Part shown: piece by piece, positions 22,709 to 27,470 of the stretch
How positions within the stretch are numbered: position 1 is the stretch's first letter
How the letters are laid out: each line of letters opens with the position of its first letter
Virus record (IMG/VR): IMGVR_UViG_3300022074_000297
Coordinates: 1-27,470 of that record
DNA: 27,470 nt
Strand: one strand, 5' to 3'
Source of the DNA: a virus
The notes under the pieces: generated by a model
The model's database searches: none
The model's input: the letters and a program-made list of their open reading frames with translations, nothing else
Told to the model about the DNA's origin: nothing
Translations under genes and position numbers: made by a program

Positions 22709-23476
22709 TTATTCTCCTATCTGTTTGTGGATAGCCTCTAGCTTCTCCATGTCTGTCGGGTTTCTGTATTTTATATCATCTTCTAGTTTTAGTAAACGTA
22801 CATTCTCTACATAGCCTCGTAATTCTTTTACCATCTGTATTGATTTGACTAGCGCATCGGGGTCTAGTGCAATCACTGCCGTTGAGAACTGTGCAAGATA
22901 CCTTTTATGCGAATCTTGGAGAGATGTACCAAGAAGCGCAACCCCGACAAAGGAACCATAACCAACAATGGCCGCACTCACACAGTCCTCAACAACTACA
23001 GCGACTTTACCACAACCTGACGTGTATGGCAAGCCACTTTTTCCATATCTTTTCCATTTAGGAATACGTTTACTCAATGTCCTGCCTGTCGCATCAACCA
23101 GCTTGCCATCATGTACGACAGGAAATACCACACGGTCTTCCTTTACATCATACATCAGGGCATGTTCATCCTCATTGATACCCCACTCAGCGCACCACTT
23201 AACAACGGCACGTTTATTACGATGTGGGACTACGTATGCAGGTAACTCAAATGTATCCTCTGTTGTATCAGTAACAGGGTTAAGGCGTTTCTGTACGTCA
23301 CTGATAGACAATGGCACACGAGTACCACCACTGACAGTACAACTCACCTTGTAGCAGTTCCATACAAGATTACCCATATCATTAGTGATACTAAATGTTC
23401 TGTCACCCTTACAGACAGGACAGTTCATGCGTTTAGTCTCGCCATTGGCAACATCATAGTCACTTGGATTAATCAT
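22709..23476 (-). CDS. DNA primase (zinc ribbon plus TOPRIM), separate from helicase
   Basis: This is a 255-aa protein. The N-terminal zinc ribbon has C19, C22, C41 and C46 (C-P-V-C and C-Y-K-V-S-C), as in T7 gp4 primase. A TOPRIM core follows with E163 (A-V-V-V-E-D-C-V-S-A) and D205/D207 (I-A-L-D-P-D-A). It makes RNA primers for the polymerase and acts with the helicase encoded four bases downstream. It lacks the helicase half of T7 gp4, so the two activities are split between genes. AAAGGA stands before the ATG. It is the first gene after a strong promoter and an AT-rich leader, which marks the start of the core replication operon. Confidence 0.9.
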   Translation of the reverse strand: MINPSDYDVANGETKRMNCPVCKGDRTFSITNDMGNLVWNCYKVSCTVSGGTRVPLSISDVQKRLNPVTDTTEDTFELPAYVVPHRNKRAVVKWCAEWGINEDEHALMYDVKEDRVVFPVVHDGKLVDATGRTLSKRIPKWKRYGKSGLPYTSGCGKVAVVVEDCVSAAIVGYGSFVGVALLGTSLQDSHKRYLAQFSTAVIALDPDALVKSIQMVKELRGYVENVRLLKLEDDIKYRNPTDMEKLEAIHKQIGE

Positions 23477-23482
23477 ATATGT

Positions 23483-23530
23483 GTCCTTTCTATATACAGT
23501 TATATATTATTATAGTTATATTATATATTA
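23483..23530 (-). other. AT-rich leader between promoter and primase; possible origin
   Basis: About 48 bases consist almost wholly of A and T, with repeated TATATA/TATAAC-like words and a weak hairpin, TATATA-CAGT-TATATA. It is the most AT-rich stretch noticed in the window and one of the few non-coding places. It sits in the primase leader; an unwinding element or origin is possible but unproven. Confidence 0.35.
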
Positions 23531-23551
23531 GTTCCCTGCGGCAGTTTAGTG

Positions 23552-23581
23552 CTTATATCATGTATTCTTACGTGCTGTCAA
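23552..23581 (-). promoter_or_regulatory. Sigma70-type promoter before primase
   Basis: TTGACA (23576-23581), an 18-base spacer and TATAAG (23552-23557) preceded by TGA (TGATATAAG, extended -10). The TTGACA is within the last codons of the recombinase gene and the TGA of the extended -10 is its stop codon. Transcripts would start near 23545 and carry a leader of about 70 nt before the primase. Confidence 0.75.
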
Positions 23582-24439
23582 GGCATTATTTGCACTGACA
23601 TACGTATTTTTTAGGTAAGGCTTTACTGATTGTGGGTCAGCATGTCCTGTAACCGACATGATTTGTCCTATACCTACCTCTGCATCAACCATTTCAGTCA
23701 CACCTGTACGTCTTAGATCAGATAGACGTAGTTCTTTAGGTAGTCCAGCATCATCCATCAGCTTACGTGCATGTAATGGTAGTTTATACATCGTATATGG
23801 TTCATACACACCCCTGTAAGATGTAGGTCTAGGTGCAACGTAAGGTTGAAAGCCAAAGTCTTGCTCCTGTTGTACTAACATATCATAGAGGTCATCATCA
23901 ATGGGTAGTTCTACCTGTGCATCACGCTTAGATTGTAAAATAATTACACGCTTCTTCTCAAAGTCAATAGCATCCCAAGTTAATACACGCATATCACCTA
24001 CACGCTGACACCATTCGTATGCCATGTGTGCAATAAGACCTATGTTACGTGTGCTAAAATCGCTGTAGGCGGCGTCTAGCAGTTTTGTTACATCTTCCCT
24101 GCTCCATACTACCTTACGCGGCTTGGTGGCTCTTTTACGCACCACTGCGAAGGGATTTACAAAGCAGTGTTCCATGCGTAGGGCATAGTTATATAATATT
24201 CTAGCCATAGCCATGATATGATTAGCAGTAGAGATACCACGATCACACCAGATGTCATAGGCTAACTTAGCTTGTTTGGTGGACAGCTTAGTGCAATCCA
24301 CCTCACCAATGACTACACCCTCGACAGGTGTAGCCAGCGCACTGTTAAGGCAGTATTCATAGTGCGTCTTAGTTTCTTGGCGTAAGTTCTTGTAATCATG
24401 GGACAAATAATATTCATCCGCTACTTGATACAGCTTCAT
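23558..24439 (-). CDS. Tyrosine recombinase (integrase family) with altered box II
   Basis: In this 293-aa protein the N-terminal SAM-like domain (about 1-105) precedes a catalytic domain. Box I has R146 (W-C-Q-R-V-G-D-M-R-V-L) and a beta-hairpin lysine K171 (Q-S-K-R). Box II reads S-D-L-R-R-T-G, so R243 is present but the usual His at 240 is Ser. H266 (T-G-H-A-D) and Y275 (P-Y-L-K-N-T-Y) follow with the normal 23 and 9 residue spacings. It may integrate the phage or resolve multimers. No tRNA-like attachment site or repressor is seen beside it. It overlaps the HNH gene by four bases, so it belongs to an early operon, unlike typical integrases next to attP. Confidence 0.85.
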   Translation of the reverse strand: MKLYQVADEYYLSHDYKNLRQETKTHYEYCLNSALATPVEGVVIGEVDCTKLSTKQAKLAYDIWCDRGISTANHIMAMARILYNYALRMEHCFVNPFAVVRKRATKPRKVVWSREDVTKLLDAAYSDFSTRNIGLIAHMAYEWCQRVGDMRVLTWDAIDFEKKRVIILQSKRDAQVELPIDDDLYDMLVQQEQDFGFQPYVAPRPTSYRGVYEPYTMYKLPLHARKLMDDAGLPKELRLSDLRRTGVTEMVDAEVGIGQIMSVTGHADPQSVKPYLKNTYVSANNALTARKNT

Positions 24440-24771
24440 AAAATGTTATCCTCTCTTTGTTTAGCGGTATGTACAGCATGACAATTAGCACATAATATTC
24501 TACACTTACGCATTTCTTTTTTTATGTTCTGTATGGAACCATTCATCATTTTTGCTATACTAGCAACCTTTGTTTTAGGGTCTATGTGGTCAAAGTGTAA
24601 TGCACTTGGGTGATGTTTATACCCACAAAAGGCACAGCCATACATTAATTTTACCCTATCTACAAAAGGCTTGCATTTTTTATATGCCTTACGGTTTAGT
24701 TCGCTACGCCTAGAGAGATATGCTTTTCTATCTCCTGACGTAAGTAAAGCATGTGTAGTTAGGCGCGACAT
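24436..24771 (-). CDS. HNH endonuclease
   Basis: This is a 111-aa protein with a basic N-terminus. The fold is marked by C46-x-x-C49 (Y-G-C-A-F-C-G), H-F-D-H-I-D (H59, D61, H62) and C94-x-x-C97-H98 (L-C-A-N-C-H), the two zinc knuckles and His-Asp-His of small HNH nucleases. Such short stand-alone HNH proteins in phages are often homing enzymes or act with packaging, which is not encoded here. It overlaps the DUF932 stop (TAATG) and the recombinase start (ATGA), so it is fully inside an operon. Targets cannot be predicted. Confidence 0.85.
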   Translation of the reverse strand: MSRLTTHALLTSGDRKAYLSRRSELNRKAYKKCKPFVDRVKLMYGCAFCGYKHHPSALHFDHIDPKTKVASIAKMMNGSIQNIKKEMRKCRILCANCHAVHTAKQREDNIL

Positions 24772-25601
24772 TATGCCGCCTCAAGTGACTTGAACACAGG
24801 GCTTTCAACCCAGCCAGCTACTTTAACTTCACGCATGAACATTCTTTTTTCTTGTGTGTCACCACCAGTGTTACGATGGGTGAAACCATTACGTTCATCT
24901 GCATAGGTAGCGTAGTTGGTGAAGGCAGAGTACAGTGACCACAGGTTGCGTCCACGTGTGGCTACCTCTTGGTTATATAAGATGTTCATCTTCTCTGCGT
25001 TACGATCAGACTTGAGCAGTGTTTCAAGCATAGCCTTAACATCCACATTGACTAGGCTAGTGTTTGCCCAGCGTTGCATCTGTTCTGCCTGTGCAGTGAA
25101 GTCCTGCTGAGACTTGTGCAGTTCAGTGATAAACTTGTCTATGTTGAAGCCACTGGTGTTCTTACGCATCACCTTGTCATGCTTGCCACGTATCTGCCCA
25201 TTGAGACAGAAGAAGTCGATAGCACCAAAGATGGTGGTGTTAGAACACGTGCCATTCACACCATGTAGGGCGATGATACGCTTCATCAGCGTAGTCTCAT
25301 GCTTGTCAGTAGCAATCTTAGCTGTCACGTTGGGCAGGGTAACGTCCATCATAGCCCAGCCATCCTTGTGTGCGCTACGCCAGCTAATGTGTGCGTCTTC
25401 CATGTCATAGTCCGACAGTGTTTCGGTTGTTGCGTTCATAACCTTGCGGAAGAAGTCACCATGATTGGCACAGGTGAAGTCTTTGCCTACGACACCAATG
25501 TACTCACCTGTATTACCATTGATAACATACTTCTTATCCTCAACTTTAGTAGGTTCAAACTCTACCTCAAAGTCGAGATGTTCTGGAATATATTCTAGCA
25601 T
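24771..25601 (-). CDS. DUF932 / phage-plasmid-like protein
   Basis: This is a 276-aa protein. It has W-R-S-A-H-K-D-G-W-A-M-M, a Thr/Lys stretch with T-L-M-K-R-I-I-A-L-H-G-V-N-G-T and the C-terminal pattern R-N-L-W-S-L-Y-S-A-F-T-N-Y. These match the DUF932 family (phage/plasmid-like protein, TIGR03299 relatives). Members occur in many phages and plasmids with no proven biochemical role. The gene is the first after the promoter at 25632-25660. The AGGAG at 25609-25613 is seven bases before the ATG at 25601; another ATG at 25607 is only one base from AGGAG and is rejected. Confidence 0.75.
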   Translation of the reverse strand: MLEYIPEHLDFEVEFEPTKVEDKKYVINGNTGEYIGVVGKDFTCANHGDFFRKVMNATTETLSDYDMEDAHISWRSAHKDGWAMMDVTLPNVTAKIATDKHETTLMKRIIALHGVNGTCSNTTIFGAIDFFCLNGQIRGKHDKVMRKNTSGFNIDKFITELHKSQQDFTAQAEQMQRWANTSLVNVDVKAMLETLLKSDRNAEKMNILYNQEVATRGRNLWSLYSAFTNYATYADERNGFTHRNTGGDTQEKRMFMREVKVAGWVESPVFKSLEAA

Positions 25602-25616
25602 TTTCATTCTCCTATC

Positions 25617-25645
25617 GTTAATTGATGTCCTGTTATATCATTAAC
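25617..25645. repeat. Imperfect inverted repeat across an early promoter
   Basis: The arms GTTAATTGAT (25617-25626) and ATCATTAAC (25637-25645) are reverse complements apart from one extra T, with a 10-base loop. The -10 of the adjacent promoter is in and beside the loop. It could be an operator for a repressor. Confidence 0.5.
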
Positions 25646-25660
25646 ATTTGCTGTAGTCAA
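25632..25660 (-). promoter_or_regulatory. Sigma70-type promoter before DUF932
   Basis: TTGACT (25655-25660), a 17-base spacer and TATAAC (25632-25637) with TGA directly before it (extended -10 TGATATAAC). It sits in the only intergenic gap of this region, just below the upstream stop. It would drive the DUF932, HNH and recombinase genes. Confidence 0.82.
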
Positions 25661-25663
25661 GCA

Positions 25664-25852
25664 TTAATCACAACTGTCCAGCCTTTCTATTACAGCCATC
25701 CATACATTCAGTTCTTCATTGAAGTATGGTGGCGTTACCATTCTAGTCATGTAACCCAATGGGTTATACATATCCATGTAGTCCTCTACTCTACCTTCCA
25801 GCAGGTCAGGTGAACTAGCCATGATTCTGTATTCTCGCATAGTGTTACTCAT
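25664..25852 (-). CDS. Small protein of unknown function
   Basis: This is a 62-aa protein with the order M-R-E-Y-R-I-M-A-S-S-P-D-L-L-E-G-R-V-E-D-Y, then Y-N-P-L-G-Y-M-T-R-M-V, then W-M-A-V-I-E-R-L. It looks globular and Met/Tyr-rich without a membrane span. AAGGGGGG stands six bases before the preferred ATG at 25852; an in-frame ATG at 25858 is too close to it. It overlaps the previous gene by 8 nt and is the last gene before the promoter that starts the DUF932 operon. No family is recognised. Confidence 0.55.
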   Translation of the reverse strand: MSNTMREYRIMASSPDLLEGRVEDYMDMYNPLGYMTRMVTPPYFNEELNVWMAVIERLDSCD

Positions 25853-26084
25853 CGTCATCCCCCCTTACATCTTCGGCGTACTCATAGTCTGCCCAATAAA
25901 TATGCTGTCCATGTTCTTTACACTTAGGTTTGGCGAATGCACCAATCCCACGCAATACAAATTCAGCATCCTGCAATTCACACACTTGGTTGTATGTGAT
26001 AGGCAGTTTTTCATCGGTGGTTATGCCAATATCTTTTATTAGATTGAGTACTTTCAGTAGTTTTTTGCGGTCTTGTTCAAGCAT
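25845..26084 (-). CDS. Small acidic protein of unknown function
   Basis: This 79-aa protein has a basic helical start (R-K-K-L-L-K-V-L-N-L-I-K-D-I-G). A middle with Y-N-Q-V-C-E-L and F-V-L-R-G-I-G follows, then C-K-E-H-G, which together with the earlier Cys could be a weak metal site. The tail is acidic (Y-A-E-D-V-R-G-D-D-D-E). AGGAG is seven bases before the ATG. It overlaps both neighbours, which supports translation in a chain of small early genes. No family is recognised; such genes often encode host-takeover factors, though nothing here shows that. Confidence 0.55.
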   Translation of the reverse strand: MLEQDRKKLLKVLNLIKDIGITTDEKLPITYNQVCELQDAEFVLRGIGAFAKPKCKEHGQHIYWADYEYAEDVRGDDDE

Positions 26085-26562
26085 ATTCTTTCTCCTCTTG
26101 CATCATTTCACTGATACCAAACTCGTCATCTAACTCTGGGCGTACCTCACCGATACTCTCAATATCAGCAGTTGACCAGTCATCACCATCCACATACTCA
26201 CCAATGTACATCCACCCTTCATCTAGGTATAGTGCGTTTATCTCATAGCCCATGTCTGTCAGCTTGTCAAAGACAGGGATAGGCGGCGACCATGCAGTGT
26301 AGAAGGTCATGGACAATGTGTTAGCATCAACGCGAGTGCAGTGAGTCTCATAAATGTCCCACTTCGTACCCCAATTATCCAGCCGCCAATCGTACCAGTT
26401 AGGGCTATCAGAAAAGCCTTCTGTGCCTTCTAGTTCCTCTGGCATTGGGATAAGTGTCTGGCACAAGGGTGTGTCATCTGTGTGCATGATGTTGTAAATC
26501 ATGTCAATCTTCTGGCTGTCAGCGTGTGACAGGATTACTCTGTTATCTGTATGGTTAGGCAT
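26077..26562 (-). CDS. Api92-like / DUF1281 protein
   Basis: This is a 161-aa protein. It starts M-P-N-H-T-D-N-R-V and contains I-P-M-P-E-E-L (about 38-44), W-Y-D-W-R-L-D-N-W-G-T-K-W-D (about 56-69), and F-Y-T-A-W-S-P-P-I-P (about 87-96). These blocks define the ferredoxin-like domain of Api92-like proteins, found in phages and plasmids and in mobile elements of bacteria. The function is unknown. The C-terminus is acidic. AGGAG stands nine bases before the ATG. It overlaps the following small gene by 8 nt, again implying co-translation. Confidence 0.82.
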   Translation of the reverse strand: MPNHTDNRVILSHADSQKIDMIYNIMHTDDTPLCQTLIPMPEELEGTEGFSDSPNWYDWRLDNWGTKWDIYETHCTRVDANTLSMTFYTAWSPPIPVFDKLTDMGYEINALYLDEGWMYIGEYVDGDDWSTADIESIGEVRPELDDEFGISEMMQEEKEYA

Positions 26563-26734
26563 CTTGTAAATCTCCTCTTATATCATGTGCTTTATCATCA
26601 AGAAGGTCAGCAATATCATCAGCAAAATCATCATAAACTGTCCCATCTCTAAAACACTTAGCCCAATGTTCTAATGCACTAGCATAGTCGGATGCATATA
26701 AATCATCTAATATCTTAGTTTGTGTTTTATTCAT
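26555..26734 (-). CDS. Small acidic helical protein
   Basis: This is a 59-aa protein beginning M-N-K-T-Q-T-K-I-L-D-D-L-Y, followed by helix A-L-E-H-W-A-K-C-F and an Asp-rich segment D-D-F-A-D-D-I-A-D-L-L-D-D. AGGAG at 26742-26746 is seven bases before the ATG at 26734; the longer frame would begin with a TTG overlapping that site and is not preferred. It overlaps both neighbours slightly. No family is recognised. The Asp-rich second half is unusual for its size. Confidence 0.55.
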   Translation of the reverse strand: MNKTQTKILDDLYASDYASALEHWAKCFRDGTVYDDFADDIADLLDDKAHDIRGDLQDA

Positions 26735-26909
26735 CTTGGTTCTCCTCAAATTTACAACGTGTTGTATAGTACGCCATCAACAGTGCGGCAACCTCTGGGA
26801 ATGTTTCCCAATCAGGTCTGCCGCCTGTCTCAAATATGTATTCAATCTCAGTGTCCATTGCAACTAGCATGGCGTTGACTTGTTTCGGTGGTAGGTTAAG
26901 CGTTATCAT
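26727..26909 (-). CDS. Small protein of unknown function, helical
   Basis: This is a 60-aa protein, M-I-T-L-N-L-P-P-K-Q-V-N-A-M-L-V-A-M, then a charged turn with T-G-G-R-P-D-W-E-T-F-P-E-V and a helix A-A-L-L-M-A-Y-Y-T-T-R-C. Three ATG codons lie in tandem at 26915, 26912 and 26909. AGGAG at 26917-26921 favours the third (spacer seven). The fold looks like two helices. It overlaps its neighbours. No family is recognised. Confidence 0.55.
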   Translation of the reverse strand: MITLNLPPKQVNAMLVAMDTEIEYIFETGGRPDWETFPEVAALLMAYYTTRCKFEENQDE

Positions 26910-27432
26910 CATCATTCTCCTTCATCCATGTGGGCATATCTCTACCCTTGTTATACCTAGCAAAGCGCATCTTGTCAACAATATAGAATGCACGATACGC
27001 AGTAATAGGCCAATCCTCATCTGTCTTGCAGTCATCGTGTCCACTGAAACACTGTGGGTGTGGTGTCAGTTCGCCATCAGGTATGAAATCCCTAGCGGCA
27101 ATGATATGCTGTGGTCTTGCCAGCGCATTAGTTGTGCTAGGATTACCAGCCCCATGCCACTTGCCATACCTGTGATTGTATTCACATAGCATAGAAGTGT
27201 ATAGATTGAAGGCATAGGTAAAGTTTGCACGAGATTCACCTGCCCATATTGTGCATGGGTGTTTGTGATATGCTGGCTTGTACAATTCATGTGCCTCTGC
27301 ATACTCTGGTGCATGTTGCCACACAGTAGTACATAGCATCTGCGCTTCTTCAAGTGGCATCTTGACAATGTGCTGGTCACATAGCTGTCGTGCTATGTCA
27401 TCAGGGTGATGGTCAATAATAAATCTATTCAT
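26896..27432 (-). CDS. Conserved phage protein with D-x-x-H-I-V-K-M motif
   Basis: This 178-aa protein begins M-N-R-F-I-I-D-H-H-P-D-D-I-A-R-Q-L-C-D-Q-H-I-V-K-M-P, with later blocks H-P-C-T-I-W-A-G-E-S, Y-N-H-R-Y-G-K and a C-terminal Y-R-A-F-Y-I-V-D-K-M. I recall the block C-D-x-H-[IV]-V-K-M and the later H-P-[SC]-x-x-W from many phage genomes, where it is annotated as hypothetical or loosely as a pyrimidine-dimer glycosylase relative. The match to T4 DenV is too weak for me to assert it. Several conserved His and Cys (H8, H9, C18, H21) could be a metal or nucleic-acid site. AGGAG at 27440-27444 is seven bases before ATG 27432; the upstream ATG and TTG candidates are too close or unsupported. 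Confidence 0.72.
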   Translation of the reverse strand: MNRFIIDHHPDDIARQLCDQHIVKMPLEEAQMLCTTVWQHAPEYAEAHELYKPAYHKHPCTIWAGESRANFTYAFNLYTSMLCEYNHRYGKWHGAGNPSTTNALARPQHIIAARDFIPDGELTPHPQCFSGHDDCKTDEDWPITAYRAFYIVDKMRFARYNKGRDMPTWMKENDDDNA

Positions 27433-27469
27433 CTTCATTCTCCTGTTTTGGATACCATACCTCAACATC
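27425..27469 (-). CDS. C-terminus of an upstream gene (cut by window edge)
   Basis: A minus-strand frame enters from the right edge and reads D-V-E-V-W-Y-P-K-Q-E-N-E-D-E before TAG, overlapping the start of the 178-aa gene by a few bases as is usual here. Only 14 residues are visible, so nothing can be said about function. Confidence 0.4.
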   Translation of the reverse strand, partial: DVEVWYPKQENEDE

Positions 27470-27470
27470 A

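Noticed and set aside
23477-23560. tRNA-like attP beside the recombinase
   Set aside because: No T-loop or acceptor-stem sequence of a tRNA gene can be read in this gap or in the other small gaps.
26577-26582. Another TGATATAAG -10-like word on the minus strand
   Set aside because: No TTGACA-like box is found 16-18 bases upstream and it lies within coding codons for His-Asp-Ile-Arg, so a promoter is not supported.

Overview
The window is part of a tailed-bacteriophage genome. No rRNA, tRNA or host metabolic operon is visible, and almost every base is coding. Genes are short, tightly packed and linked by ATGA or TAATG overlaps. The strongest taxonomic clue is the family-A DNA polymerase at 19445-21484, which carries a DnaJ-type cysteine insert between its exonuclease and polymerase halves. 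That architecture is known from the marine SAR116 podovirus HMO-2011 and its relatives. A class II (B12-dependent) ribonucleotide reductase, T7-like endonuclease I, MazG-like hydrolase and marine-type tail-fibre modules fit the same group. I infer a marine podovirus of an alphaproteobacterial host; the host assignment is an inference.

The left arm (1-12878, plus strand) is a late structural module. It has the end of a tail-fibre gene and three tandem paralogous short fibre subunits (361-1597). A larger fibre/tip protein (1594-2685) follows, then two small genes, one of them a membrane protein. Next come a run of probable internal virion proteins: a 741-aa Ala/Gln/Asn-rich protein with an 11-residue repeat array, two small genes, and proteins of 411, 1076 and 782 aa. 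The 782-aa protein contains an HEXXH metallopeptidase-like domain. The arm closes with a strong intrinsic terminator at 12888-12912.

The right arm (12911-27470, minus strand, so genes are read from high to low coordinates) is the early/replication module. From the right it begins with small unknown genes and an Api92-like protein. A consensus promoter (25632-25660) then leads into a DUF932 protein, an HNH endonuclease and a tyrosine recombinase. A second promoter (23552-23581) with an AT-rich leader precedes primase, helicase and polymerase. A third promoter (19439-19467) precedes a probable ssDNA-binding protein, a Cas4/RecB-like nuclease, endonuclease I, an acidic protein, a DUF3310 protein, ribonucleotide reductase, several small genes, a GIY-YIG protein, an RMF-like protein, a MazG-like hydrolase and a 46-aa membrane peptide that meets the terminator head-on.

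The early genes form a self-contained programme: nucleotide supply (RNR, MazG), DNA synthesis (primase, helicase, polymerase), and processing and recombination (nucleases, endonuclease I, recombinase). Transcription is apparently by the host sigma70 polymerase, since the three promoters match its consensus and no phage RNA polymerase is in the window. Three small genes of 46 to 52 codons were found by reading the gaps. Several starts were set by a very regular AGGAG spaced about 7 nt from the initiator, including one GTG and two TTG starts.
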